Assembly: GCF_001692325.1 (NCBI RefSeq)
Contig: NZ_LXKN01000070.1
Span: 1 to 64,000, forward strand
Direction of reading: 5' to 3'
DNA: 64,000 bases
DNA from: Rhizobium sp. AC27/96
GTDB lineage: Bacteria > Pseudomonadota > Alphaproteobacteria > Rhizobiales > Rhizobiaceae
Shown here: positions 50,479 through 59,379 of the stretch, piece after piece
Position numbering within the stretch: the stretch's first letter is position 1
How the letters are laid out: each line of letters starts with the position of its first letter
Position numbers and translations under genes: made by a program
The notes under the pieces: model-generated
Database searches by the model: none
What the model was told of the DNA's origin: nothing
What the model saw: only the letters and a program-made list of their open reading frames with translations

Positions 50479-51318
50479 TTAAGCTTTTAGGGGGATCCAG
50501 ATTTCGGTCACGCCCATGCCGGTGCGTGGGTCGAAACGTTCGTCATAGCGCTCCATCATGTCCGGGGTTCCGCCGTGCTGATGGCCCGATTGCGGGAGCC
50601 ATTCGCCGAAGATCTGATGCACGGTGGCGGAAATGCCCGAGATGTGGCCGCGATGGGCAAAGACCGCGTAGCGCTGCGGCGGCAATCTGGTCGTCGTGAA
50701 GCCTTCGGGCAGGTCGTCGGTGCTGGTGACTTCGGCGGCGGACATATAGCGGAAGCCTTCGCTACCCTCATCCGCCTGGGTGCAGACGCCATAGGCGACG
50801 TTGCCCACCTGGCCAGGAATGTGGCCGAAATGCTGGTTGAATTTCTGCCAGAGCGAAGGGATCGCCTGCGTAGCCTCATGGGCATAGGTTTCGGCAAAGC
50901 CAGCGAGCAGCATTGCCGGGCGAATCTCGAAGCGCGGGGCATCGAGCTTGGGGAGGCGGGTGTCGTCCATTCTGATCGGCTCCTGTAGAGCGAGGTTGCG
51001 AACGTGCCCCTGTTTGCGCAGGCTCTCCGGCGTCATGCCGAATTGCTCGCGGAAGGCACGGGTGAAGGCCTCGTGCGAGCCGTAGCCGGCATCGAGGGCA
51101 ACCTGGAGAATGGTGGAAGAGCTGTCCGTCAATGCGAGAGCCGCACTGCTGAGGCGGCGGCTCCTTATATAGCCGCTGATCGAATGACCTGTGGTCATGC
51201 CGAAGACGCGCGACAGATGATATCGCGAAAGCCCGGCCGTATCGGCAATCTCATCCAACGAGATATCGGATGTGAAATGGCTTTCGATGAACCATATCGC
51301 TCTGCCGATCGCGCTCAT
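50479..51318 (-). CDS. AraC-family regulator with GyrI-like effector domain
   Basis: A 279-aa regulator. Residues about 5-100 hold the double AraC HTH (DISLDEIADTAGLSRYHLSRVF; YGSHEAFTRAFREQFGMTPE). Residues about 120-279 form a GyrI-like/Bacterial transcription activator effector-binding domain (RFEIRPAMLLAGF; VYGVCT-like AYGVCTQAD). Such proteins (Rob/MarA-like) sense small hydrophobic molecules. ATG 51318 is chosen because AGGGAG lies 7 bases upstream. It is next to the TetR/efflux locus on the same strand as tetR and could also respond to toxic compounds. Confidence 0.9.
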   Translation of the reverse strand: MSAIGRAIWFIESHFTSDISLDEIADTAGLSRYHLSRVFGMTTGHSISGYIRSRRLSSAALALTDSSSTILQVALDAGYGSHEAFTRAFREQFGMTPESLRKQGHVRNLALQEPIRMDDTRLPKLDAPRFEIRPAMLLAGFAETYAHEATQAIPSLWQKFNQHFGHIPGQVGNVAYGVCTQADEGSEGFRYMSAAEVTSTDDLPEGFTTTRLPPQRYAVFAHRGHISGISATVHQIFGEWLPQSGHQHGGTPDMMERYDERFDPRTGMGVTEIWIPLKA

Positions 51319-51433
51319 GCCCAACTCCCTGGTTGCCGGACAATTCATAAGCGCCCGGCGGCGGCGGCGCTTGATCGCCATTGCGGAGTTGGATCGCTAG
51401 CTGCTCATCGGCAACAAGGGAAGGCTTTTGCCA

Positions 51434-52126
51434 TCAATCCTTGCGGTCGGGCCCATAGCCTGCGAGGAAAACGCGCACGGCGCCGCGCACGACATAATCG
51501 ATCTCCTCCTTTGACGGTGGTTCGTCCATGTCGCCAAACAGCCGCAGCTTGAAGTAGCCGCCACTGGCCATCTCCAGAAAATGGCGGGCCGCCATGTCGA
51601 AATCGTCGATCTTGAGATGACCGGCTGCGACCTGCCGCTCTAGGAAGCCGCGCAACACCGTGCGCAGGTTTTCCGGGCCGGTGAAGAAACGCTGACAGAG
51701 GGAGGGCATGCGCTCGCGCACGCCGATGACCGTGCGCATGGCGCTGATGGTCTTGTCCGAGGTGACGTGCGTCACGAATACGATGCCGAAATCATAAAGA
51801 GACGTCGTCACATCCGATTCATCCGCCAGTGCATTGCGCACGAGGTTGACGAAATAGGTGCGCTCGCTTTCCATCATGGCGGCGAACAGGTCTTCCTTGT
51901 TCGCGAAATAGACGTAAAGCGTGCCCTTGGAGACGCCCGCCTCGCGGGTGACGTCGTTCATGCTCGCCGCGTCGAAGCCCATCTTCATAAAGACGCGCTT
52001 GGCGCCTTCGAGAATCTGGTGGCGCTTGACCGGATCTTCGCCAGCGGCCCAGCGGCCCCCGGATGCAGGTGCGGGTGCGTTCAATATGATGGCATTTTGC
52101 GATTCGTGTTTCATCGTCTCCTTCAT
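51434..52126 (-). CDS. TetR-family repressor of the adjacent efflux operon
   Basis: A 230-aa regulator with a TetR HTH at about residues 34-80 (RHQILEGAKRVFMKMGF; VTREAGVSKGTLYVYF) and an all-helical ligand domain (about 90-225). A 25-residue N-terminal extension precedes the HTH. Possible starts are ATG 52126 (chosen) and ATG 52114. It is divergent from the EmrAB-type genes across 150 bp that contain two copies of a CGAACC-N4-GGTTCG palindrome, so autorepression and repression of the pump are likely. Confidence 0.93.
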   Translation of the reverse strand: MKETMKHESQNAIILNAPAPASGGRWAAGEDPVKRHQILEGAKRVFMKMGFDAASMNDVTREAGVSKGTLYVYFANKEDLFAAMMESERTYFVNLVRNALADESDVTTSLYDFGIVFVTHVTSDKTISAMRTVIGVRERMPSLCQRFFTGPENLRTVLRGFLERQVAAGHLKIDDFDMAARHFLEMASGGYFKLRLFGDMDEPPSKEEIDYVVRGAVRVFLAGYGPDRKD

Positions 52127-52168
52127 CAATCATTTTTGCGGAATCTTAAACAGACTCGTCAAATAAAT

Positions 52169-52184
52169 CGAACCACGCGGTTCG
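52169..52184. promoter_or_regulatory. TetR operator 1
   Basis: CGAACC-ACGC-GGTTCG; the symmetry extends to 52167-52186 (8-bp arms). It lies 43 bp upstream of the tetR start. The same dyad recurs exactly 60 bp downstream. Confidence 0.75.
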
Positions 52185-52228
52185 ATGTCTCTTGATATGG
52201 AATGGAAAAGGCTTTATGTCAATTGAAC

Positions 52229-52244
52229 CGAACCGTTCGGTTCG
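52229..52244. promoter_or_regulatory. TetR operator 2
   Basis: CGAACC-GTTC-GGTTCG, also readable as 9-bp arms GAACCGAAC/GTTCGGTTC at 52225-52243. It lies 33 bp before the emrA-type start. A weak promoter (TTGATA 52192-52197, 17 bp, TATGTC 52215-52220) ends just upstream, so a repressor here would block transcription start or early elongation. Confidence 0.75.
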
Positions 52245-52276
52245 ATTATTTTACCTAGATTTTCGGTGGTAGGGCA

Positions 52277-53497
52277 ATGTCGTCAAGTCATGGAAACAAT
52301 GTAGCGCGCATCGTGGATGAGTCTGCTGATGCCGAAGCGGAAGCGCCGGAAGCTGGCGTATCTGCCAACGCTCCCGCCGCAGAAACGCGAAGCAATCCAG
52401 CTCCCACCCAGGCTGCGCCTGCATCTCCGGTTCCCGCGGCCCCACCGCCTCCGGCAAAGAAGCGGCGCAGCCTGGTGCTCCCTGTCATCATCGTCGCCGT
52501 GCTCGCAGCCGGCGGCTGGTATGGCTATGACTGGTGGACGAACGGCCGCTTCATGGTCTCGACTGACGATGCCTATATCGGCGGCGATATCGCGACCATT
52601 CAGCCGAAGGTCACCGGCTATGTCGCTAAGGTGAATGTCGTTGCCAACCAGCTCGTCAAGGCTGGCGATGTGCTCGCCACGCTCGATGACGGCGACTACA
52701 AGCTGGCGCTGGATCAGGCCCAGGCCTCGTACGACACCGAACAGCTCTCACTCCATACCATCGATGCACAGATCGCTGCCGGCCAGGCCGCTCTTGCCCA
52801 GTCGCAGGCCCAGAAGGTTGCCCTCGACGCCACTGTTCGTGGCGCTCAGATCACCCAGACGCGCGCTGCTGAACTGCAAGCCAAGTCGGTCGGCACCACG
52901 GCCGCCTTGGATAGCGCCAACATCGCGCTCGACCAAGCCAAGGCCAACCTGGTCGGCGGCGATGCCGCGATTGCTTCGGCACAAGCCAATATCAATCTGC
53001 TGCAGGCCCAGCGCCGCCAGGCGGAAAGCACGATCAAGGGTCTTGCCGCCGCTCGCGACAAGGCTGCCCGCGACCTGTCCTTCACGGTGTTGAAGGCGCC
53101 TTATGACGGCATCGTTGGCAATCGCTCCGTTCAGGAAGGCGACCTTGTGTCTCCCGGACAGAAGCTGATGGCGATCGTGCCGACCCGGCAGCTCTATATC
53201 GATGCGAACTTCAAGGAAACGCAGATCCAGCACCTGGTTCCCGGTTCCAAGGTGAACGTCCACGTCGATGCCTATAGCGACCATCCGATCGTTGGCACCG
53301 TCGAGTCGATCTCGCCGGCTTCCGGCTCGGTCTTCTCGCTGCTGCCGCCGGAAAATGCGACTGGCAATTTCACCAAGATCATCCAGCGTGTGCCTGTTCG
53401 CATCGCATTGCCGCAGGATGCGCTTGATACCGGTCGTCTGCGCGCAGGCCTCAGCGTCGTCGTCGACGTCGATACCCGCACGGCACCGAACAAGTAA
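52277..53497 (+). CDS. emrA: HlyD/EmrA-family periplasmic adaptor of a drug efflux system
   Basis: A 406-aa membrane-fusion protein. A Pro/Ala-rich cytoplasmic tail of about 70 residues is followed by one transmembrane helix (LVLPVIIVAVLAAGGWYGY, about 73-92). The lipoyl/barrel-sandwich half STDDAYIGGD comes next, then a long alpha-hairpin rich in Ala, Gln and Asp (about 150-270), the second lipoyl half (APYDGIVGNRSVQEGD) and a beta-barrel (LYIDANFKETQI). It links the MFS pump to an outer-membrane channel. In R. etli the related rmrAB pair exports plant phenolics; the homology is by family. Confidence 0.92.
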   Translation: MSSSHGNNVARIVDESADAEAEAPEAGVSANAPAAETRSNPAPTQAAPASPVPAAPPPPAKKRRSLVLPVIIVAVLAAGGWYGYDWWTNGRFMVSTDDAYIGGDIATIQPKVTGYVAKVNVVANQLVKAGDVLATLDDGDYKLALDQAQASYDTEQLSLHTIDAQIAAGQAALAQSQAQKVALDATVRGAQITQTRAAELQAKSVGTTAALDSANIALDQAKANLVGGDAAIASAQANINLLQAQRRQAESTIKGLAAARDKAARDLSFTVLKAPYDGIVGNRSVQEGDLVSPGQKLMAIVPTRQLYIDANFKETQIQHLVPGSKVNVHVDAYSDHPIVGTVESISPASGSVFSLLPPENATGNFTKIIQRVPVRIALPQDALDTGRLRAGLSVVVDVDTRTAPNK

Positions 53498-53523
53498 GCG
53501 CTCAAGCTCGGGAGAGACGCAGC

Positions 53524-55134
53524 ATGTCGTCCGCCAGCACTACTGCAGGGTCGCCCCCACGCGCGGCCGGCCCTGCCGCGCCACCAGCGGTGGATCATAT
53601 CGAGACCAAGAAGCTCATCGCCTTTCTGGCGATGGTGCTCGGCATGTTCATGTCGATCCTCGACATTCAGATCGTGTCTGCCTCGCTCAGCGAAATCCAG
53701 GCCGGCCTCAGCGCCGGCTCGGATGAAATCGGCTGGGTGCAGACGGCCTATCTGATCGCCGAAGTCATCATGATCCCGTTGTCGGGAACGCTGGCGCGTA
53801 TCATTTCCACGCGCTACCTGTTCGCGATCTCGGCAGCCGGCTTCACCGCAGCGAGCGCGCTTGCCGCGACCGCCACCAACATCGACCAGATGATCATCTA
53901 TCGTGCGCTGCAAGGCTTTATCGGCGGGGGCATGATCCCCTCGGTCTTTGCGGCTGCCTTCACCATCTTCCCGCCATCGAAGCGCAATGTCGTCTCGCCG
54001 ATCATTGGCCTGATCGCGACGCTGGCGCCGACCATCGGCCCGACGGTTGGCGGCTATCTCTCCAATGCCTTTTCCTGGCACTGGCTATTCCTCGTCAATA
54101 TTCCGCCTGGCATCATCGTTGCGATCGTCACCTGGAATTTCATCGATTTCGACAAGCCCGAACTGTCGCTGATGAAGAAATTCGATTGGTGGGGCCTGGT
54201 TTCGATGGGCGTCTTCCTTGGCGCACTCGAATATGTGCTCGAGGAAGGCAACACCAACGACTGGTTCAACGACAATTATATCGTCGCCGGCGCTATCGCC
54301 TCGGCCATCGGTGCGGTCATCTTCTTCTACCGAGCCTTCACGGCCGAGTTCCCGGTGGTGGATCTGAAGGCGTTCACTAACAAGAACTTCTCCTTCGGTT
54401 CGGTGTTCTCCTTCGTTATGGGCATCGGTCTCTACGGCCTGACCTATATCTACCCGCTCTATCTTGCCCGTATCCGCGGTTACGATTCGCTGCAGATCGG
54501 CGAGACGATGTTCGTTTCGGGCCTGACCATGTTCTTCACGGCGCCGCTTGCCGGCTTCCTGTCGAGCAAGATCGACCTGCGCATCCTGATGATCATCGGT
54601 TTCACCAGCTTCTCGGCCGGTACCTACATCATGATGCATCTGACGACGGATTGGGATTTTTGGGAACTGATGATCCCGCAGATCCTGCGCGGATTCGGGC
54701 TGATGCTCTGCATGGTGCCGATCAACAATATCGCGCTTGGAACTATGCCGCCCGCCCGCATGCGCGGAGCGTCCGGCCTGTTCAACCTGACGCGTAACCT
54801 CGGCGGCGCTGTTGGCCTTGCTATCATCAACACGCTGCTGACGAACCGGCAGGACCAGCATTACTTCAACCTGCGCGACAATATTCACTGGGGCAATCAG
54901 ATTGCCGTCGATCAGCTGAACAACATGGCTGCCAGCTTTACCGCCTCGGGGCTGAACGGACAGCAGGCTGCGCTGAGGCAGATGGTCAACATGGCAACGC
55001 AACAGGCTGTGGTCATGTCCTTCAGCGACATCTTTCTGATGCTCACCATCCTGTTCCTGGCGATGATCCTCGGGGTGCTCATGCTGAGCAAGCCGAATGC
55101 GCCAGGCGACGGTGGAGGTGGCGGAGGCCATTGA
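53524..55134 (+). CDS. emrB: DHA2-family MFS drug transporter (EmrB type)
   Basis: A 536-aa proton-coupled exporter with about 14 hydrophobic helices. The N-terminal motif is LDIQIVSASLSEI (family motif D1), motif A is around SGTLARI, and motif C is GPTVGGYLSNAF. The C-terminus ends in a short glycine-rich tail. The gene lies 26 bp after the adaptor gene and forms with it a two-gene operon bounded by a strong terminator. Substrates are likely hydrophobic or phenolic compounds. Confidence 0.94.
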   Translation: MSSASTTAGSPPRAAGPAAPPAVDHIETKKLIAFLAMVLGMFMSILDIQIVSASLSEIQAGLSAGSDEIGWVQTAYLIAEVIMIPLSGTLARIISTRYLFAISAAGFTAASALAATATNIDQMIIYRALQGFIGGGMIPSVFAAAFTIFPPSKRNVVSPIIGLIATLAPTIGPTVGGYLSNAFSWHWLFLVNIPPGIIVAIVTWNFIDFDKPELSLMKKFDWWGLVSMGVFLGALEYVLEEGNTNDWFNDNYIVAGAIASAIGAVIFFYRAFTAEFPVVDLKAFTNKNFSFGSVFSFVMGIGLYGLTYIYPLYLARIRGYDSLQIGETMFVSGLTMFFTAPLAGFLSSKIDLRILMIIGFTSFSAGTYIMMHLTTDWDFWELMIPQILRGFGLMLCMVPINNIALGTMPPARMRGASGLFNLTRNLGGAVGLAIINTLLTNRQDQHYFNLRDNIHWGNQIAVDQLNNMAASFTASGLNGQQAALRQMVNMATQQAVVMSFSDIFLMLTILFLAMILGVLMLSKPNAPGDGGGGGGH

Positions 55135-55161
55135 TCTCACGCCAGGCCGGTATCGATAGAA

Positions 55162-55187
55162 GGCCCCTCGAAGCGAGGGGCCTTTTT
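55162..55187 (+). terminator. rho-independent terminator after emrB
   Basis: A perfect 9-bp stem, GGCCCCTCG (55162-55170) with CGAGGGGCC (55174-55182), a 3-base loop and then five Ts. Confidence 0.9.
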
Positions 55188-55230
55188 CGTTTCTGGAGGA
55201 AAAATCGGCAGGAAAATCGGGCGGCTGAAA

Positions 55231-55256
55231 ATTTCTGATTTACGTACATCAGAAAT
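55231..55256. promoter_or_regulatory. LacI-type operator before the xylose regulator
   Basis: A 26-bp palindrome centred on CG: ATTTCTGAT (55231-55239), an 8-bp centre TTACGTAC, and ATCAGAAAT (55248-55256). Twelve of thirteen base pairs are symmetric. It ends 29 bp before the regulator start, as expected of an autoregulatory LacI-family site. Confidence 0.7.
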
Positions 55257-55285
55257 CGCAGTAAGGATCTCGGCAGGAGGAGCTG

Positions 55286-56311
55286 ATGAGACCGACCGTT
55301 CATGATATCGCTGCTGCCGCGGGCGTGAGCCTTGCCACCGTCGACCGCGTGTTGAACCAGCGGCCGGGCGTGCGGTTGGTGACGCGGGAGAAGGTGGAAG
55401 CCGCGATCAACGAGATCGGCTACATCCGCGATGTCGCCGCCGCCAATCTGGCCAAGGGCCGCGTCTATCCCATCGTCTTCATCCTGCCGACAGGCGATAA
55501 TTCCTTCATGCACGGACTTCGCTCCGAGGTGCATCAGGCAACATTGCGCTCAAGCTTCGAGCGCACCGAAATCCGCATTTTGGAGGTGCCGCCTTTTGAT
55601 GTGTCGGCACTGGTTGCCGCACTCGATGCGCTGCAAGGACAGGATCTCGCCGGCGTTGCGCTTGTGGCAACGGACGCACCGGAGGTGCGGGCCGCCGTCG
55701 ACCGCCTCGTATCCGAGCGTATTCCCGTGGTCACCCTGGTCTCCGACCTCACCGATTCCACTCGGCATCATTATGCCGGTATTGACAATATCGCTGCGGG
55801 GCGGACCGCCGCCCGCCTGCTCGGCCGGTTTCTCGGTGGGCAGGAGGGCGATATCACCGTTCTTGCCGGCTCGATGCTGGTGCGCGACCATCGTGAGCGT
55901 CTGGAAGGGTTTTCAGCCGTCATGGCGGCGGAGTTTCCCAAGCTACGATTGCTGCCTGTGCTCGAGGGACGCGATGATCCTGAGCGTGCCAGGTCGCTCG
56001 TTTCCAAGGCGCTTTCCGGCAGCACAAAGATCATCGGCGTCTACAGCCTCGGCGCTGGCAACCGGGGCCTGATTGCGGCCGTAAAGGCCGTTCGGCCCGA
56101 GCGCGAGCTGACCGTCGTCGTGCATGAGTTGACGCAGCATACGCGCGCCGCGCTGATGGATGGCACGATCGACGCCGTTCTTAACCAGGATGCCGGCCAT
56201 GAAGTGCGCAGCGCCATTCGCGTGATGAAGGCGAAGGCCGATGGTCAGGGCGTCATCGCCGACCAGGAGCGCATACGTCTCGACATTTTCTTGAAGGATA
56301 ATCTGCCCTGA
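55286..56311 (+). CDS. LacI-family regulator of the xyl operon
   Basis: A 341-aa regulator with an N-terminal LacI HTH (about 4-24; VHDIAAAAGVSLATVDRVLN) and a periplasmic-binding-like sugar domain from about 60. The HTH has VDRVLN where most LacI proteins have VSRVLN, a subclass that I recall from rhizobia. AGGAGG lies 6 bases before ATG 55286. It is followed by xylB after 37 bp, so it probably controls its own operon through the upstream palindrome. D-xylose or xylulose as effector is inference. Confidence 0.92.
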   Translation: MRPTVHDIAAAAGVSLATVDRVLNQRPGVRLVTREKVEAAINEIGYIRDVAAANLAKGRVYPIVFILPTGDNSFMHGLRSEVHQATLRSSFERTEIRILEVPPFDVSALVAALDALQGQDLAGVALVATDAPEVRAAVDRLVSERIPVVTLVSDLTDSTRHHYAGIDNIAAGRTAARLLGRFLGGQEGDITVLAGSMLVRDHRERLEGFSAVMAAEFPKLRLLPVLEGRDDPERARSLVSKALSGSTKIIGVYSLGAGNRGLIAAVKAVRPERELTVVVHELTQHTRAALMDGTIDAVLNQDAGHEVRSAIRVMKAKADGQGVIADQERIRLDIFLKDNLP

Positions 56312-56348
56312 TCATTCGAAAACGGCAGAACACAGGGAGTAGCATCTG

Positions 56349-57806
56349 ATGTATTTGGGTCTCGATCTCGGAACGTCCGGCGTCAAAGCGATGCTGATCG
56401 ACGGCAATCAGAAGATCATCGGTTCCGCCCATGGCGATCTCGATGTATCGCGTCCGCATCCCGGCTGGTCGGAGCAGGATCCGGCGCACTGGGTCCGCGC
56501 GACCGAGGAAGCGGTTGCCGGGCTGAAGGCGGCGCATCCAAAGGAGCTGGCGGCGGTGCGCGGCATCGGCCTTTCCGGCCAGATGCATGGGGCGACATTG
56601 CTCGATGCCGACGACAAGGTGCTGCGCCCCTGCATCCTCTGGAACGATACGCGCAGCTATCATGAGGCTGCCGCGCTCGATGCCGATCCGCGCTTCCGCG
56701 CTCTGACCGGCAATATCGTCTTCCCGGGCTTCACCGCGCCCAAGCTCGCCTGGGTCGCCAAGCACGAGCCGGAAATTTTCGCTAAAGTGCGCTGGGTGCT
56801 TTTGCCGAAGGACTATCTGCGCCTGTGGCTGACCGGCGAACACATGTCGGAAATGTCCGATTCCGCCGGCACCTCCTGGCTCGATACCGGCAAGCGCAAA
56901 TGGTCTTCCGAGCTGCTTGCCGCGACCAATCTCGACGAGAAGCAGATGCCGACCTTGGTGGAGGGGACGGAAGCCGCCGGCAAGCTGCGTGGCGAGTTGG
57001 CCTCGAAATGGGGTATCGGCGGCGATGTCGTCGTTGCCGGCGGGGCAGGGGACAATGCAGCCTCGGCCTGCGGCATGGGCACGGTCAGCCATGGCGCCGC
57101 CTTCGTTTCGCTCGGGACATCGGGCGTGCTCTTCGCGGCCAACGGCTCTTATCTTCCGAAGCCGGAAAGTGCCGTGCATGCCTTCTGCCATGCGCTGCCG
57201 AATACCTGGCACCAGATGGGCGTCATCCTGTCGGCGACCGATGCGCTGAACTGGCATTCGGGCGTGACAGGCAAATCCGCCGCCGACCTCACCGGCGAGC
57301 TGGGCGAGACGCTGAAAGCGCCTTCCAGCGTTACCTTCCTTCCCTATCTCTCAGGCGAGCGCACGCCGCACAATGACGCGACGATCCGCGGTGCCTTCAT
57401 CGGCCTTGGTCATGAAAGCGGCCGCGCCGTGCTGACGCAGGCCGTGCTCGAAGGCGTATCCTTCGCCATCCGTGACAATCTGGAGGCTTTGCGCTCCGCC
57501 GGCACCGATATTGCGCGCGTCACCGCCATCGGCGGCGGCTCGCGCTCGCGCTACTGGCTGGCCTCGATCGCCACGGCGCTCGGCGTGCCGGTGGATCTGC
57601 CGGCGGACGGCGATTTCGGTGCCGCTTTCGGTGCTGCGCGCCTCGGCCTGATCGCGGCGACGGGCGCCGATCCGGTTGCGGTCTGCACACCGCCACAGAC
57701 GGCAGGGACGATCGAGCCCGTCGCGTCGCTGAAGGATGCTTATGCGGATGCCTACAAGCGCTACCGGGCGCTTTATCCGGCGATCAAGCCGTTGTCTGCG
57801 CATTGA
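56349..57806 (+). CDS. xylB: xylulokinase
   Basis: A 485-aa FGGY kinase that phosphorylates D-xylulose with ATP. N-terminal LGLDLGTSGVKA, then GLSGQMHGATLLD (the MHG substrate motif), ILWNDTRS, a catalytic Asp in GAGDNAASA, and a C-terminal IGGGSRSRYW ATP-site motif. Length and motifs match XylB, unlike the FGGY protein at 14038. It lies between the LacI gene and xylA; a palindromic element separates it from xylA. Confidence 0.96.
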   Translation: MYLGLDLGTSGVKAMLIDGNQKIIGSAHGDLDVSRPHPGWSEQDPAHWVRATEEAVAGLKAAHPKELAAVRGIGLSGQMHGATLLDADDKVLRPCILWNDTRSYHEAAALDADPRFRALTGNIVFPGFTAPKLAWVAKHEPEIFAKVRWVLLPKDYLRLWLTGEHMSEMSDSAGTSWLDTGKRKWSSELLAATNLDEKQMPTLVEGTEAAGKLRGELASKWGIGGDVVVAGGAGDNAASACGMGTVSHGAAFVSLGTSGVLFAANGSYLPKPESAVHAFCHALPNTWHQMGVILSATDALNWHSGVTGKSAADLTGELGETLKAPSSVTFLPYLSGERTPHNDATIRGAFIGLGHESGRAVLTQAVLEGVSFAIRDNLEALRSAGTDIARVTAIGGGSRSRYWLASIATALGVPVDLPADGDFGAAFGAARLGLIAATGADPVAVCTPPQTAGTIEPVASLKDAYADAYKRYRALYPAIKPLSAH

Positions 57807-57821
57807 AATACCGTGCGGGTG

Positions 57822-57974
57822 AGCCCCTCATCCGCCCTGTCGGGCACCTTCTCCCCGTTTTACGGGGAGAAGGGGAAAGTGGCAGCTACTGCCCACTCCT
57901 AACGATTTGCTCGGCAAGGATACGGAGGTCATCGCCTCTCCCCGCAGGCGGGGAGAGGGCTAGGGTGAGGGGCT
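57822..57974. repeat. palindromic element between xylB and xylA
   Basis: Inverted ends AGCCCCTCA and TGAGGGGCT, with inner hairpins CACCTTCTCCCC-GTTTTAC-GGGGAGAAGG and CTCTCCCCGC-AGG-CGGGGAGAG. It belongs to the same class as 41329-41487. It fills most of the 222-bp gap; the remaining 54 bp before xylA carry an AAGGAGA ribosome-binding site. Confidence 0.75.
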
Positions 57975-58028
57975 AAGCGACACGGAACGAACAACAACAT
58001 TTGAACAGCAAACCCAAGGAGACACACT

Positions 58029-59339
58029 ATGAGCACCGGATTTTTCGGCGATATCAGCAAGGTAAAATACGAGGGCCCTGACAGCACCAATCCGCTGGCC
58101 TTCCGTCATTACAACAAGGACGAGGTCGTTGCCGGCAAGCGCATGGAGGATCACCTCCGCTTTGCCGTCGCCTATTGGCACACCTTCACCTGGCCGGGCG
58201 GCGACCCCTTTGGCGGCCAGACTTTCCTTCGCCCCTGGTTCAACGAGACGATGGAAGCCGCCAAGCTGAAGGCCGACGTCGCGTTCGAATTCTTCACGCT
58301 GCTCGGCTCGCCCTACTACTGCTTCCATGACGCTGACGTGCGTCCGGAAGGCAAGAACTTTGCCGAGAACACCAGGAACCTCAACGAGATCGTCGATTAC
58401 TTCGCCCAGAAGCAGGCCGAAACCGGCGTCAAGCTGCTGTGGGGCACGGCGAACCTCTTCTCCAACCGCCGCTTCATGTCGGGCGCTGCCACCAACCCGG
58501 ATCCGGATGTCTTCGCCTTCTCGGCTGCGACCGTGAAGACCTGCATGGACGCGACCCACAAGCTCGGCGGCGAGAACTACGTGCTCTGGGGCGGCCGCGA
58601 AGGCTATGAAACCCTGCTCAATACCGACCTGACGCGCGAACTGGACCAGATGGGCCGCTTCCTCAACCTCGTGGTCGAGTACAAGCACAAGATCGGCTTC
58701 AAGGGCACGATCCTCATCGAGCCGAAGCCGCAGGAGCCGACCAAGCACCAGTATGATTACGACGTCGCAACCGTCTACGGCTTCCTGAAGAAGAACGGCC
58801 TCGAAAACGAAGTGAAGGTCAATATCGAGCAGGGCCATGCGATCCTCGCCGGCCACTCCTTCGAGCACGAGCTGGCGCTTGCCAACACACTCGGCATCTT
58901 CGGCTCGATCGACATGAACCGCAACGACTACCAGTCCGGCTGGGATACCGACCAGTTCCCGAACAACGTTCCGGAAATGACGCTGGCCTACTACCAGGTT
59001 CTGGCAGGCGGCGGCTTCAAGAACGGCGGTACCAACTTCGATTCGAAGCTGCGTCGTCAGTCGCTTGATCCGGCAGACCTGCTGATCGGTCATATCGGCG
59101 GCATGGATTGCTGCGCCCGTGGCCTGAAGGCCGCTGCCAAGATGATCGAAGACAAGGCGCTGTCGCAGCCGCTCGCCGACCGCTACGCCGGTTGGGATTC
59201 GGCCGAAGGACAGAAGCTGCTTCGCGGCGAATATTCACTCGATCAGATCGCGCAGTGGGTCGAGGCCAAGGATATCAATCCGCAGCCGAAGTCCGGCAAG
59301 CAGGAACTGCTTGAGAACATCGTCAATCGTTACGTTTGA
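58029..59339 (+). CDS. xylA: xylose isomerase
   Basis: A 436-aa class II TIM-barrel isomerase converting D-xylose to D-xylulose with two divalent metals. VLWGGREGYETLLNTD, LIEPKPQEPTKHQYDYD (metal Glu/catalytic region), NIEQGHAILAGHSFEHE and GSIDMNRNDYQSGWDTD are unmistakable. ATG 58029 has AAGGAGACAC upstream. With XylB it delivers xylulose-5-P to the pentose phosphate pathway. A hairpin at 59351-59377 follows, without a clear T-run. Confidence 0.98.
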   Translation: MSTGFFGDISKVKYEGPDSTNPLAFRHYNKDEVVAGKRMEDHLRFAVAYWHTFTWPGGDPFGGQTFLRPWFNETMEAAKLKADVAFEFFTLLGSPYYCFHDADVRPEGKNFAENTRNLNEIVDYFAQKQAETGVKLLWGTANLFSNRRFMSGAATNPDPDVFAFSAATVKTCMDATHKLGGENYVLWGGREGYETLLNTDLTRELDQMGRFLNLVVEYKHKIGFKGTILIEPKPQEPTKHQYDYDVATVYGFLKKNGLENEVKVNIEQGHAILAGHSFEHELALANTLGIFGSIDMNRNDYQSGWDTDQFPNNVPEMTLAYYQVLAGGGFKNGGTNFDSKLRRQSLDPADLLIGHIGGMDCCARGLKAAAKMIEDKALSQPLADRYAGWDSAEGQKLLRGEYSLDQIAQWVEAKDINPQPKSGKQELLENIVNRYV

Positions 59340-59379
59340 TCGATGACATCCGGGAGGCGGCTATTCGTCGCCTCTCGGA

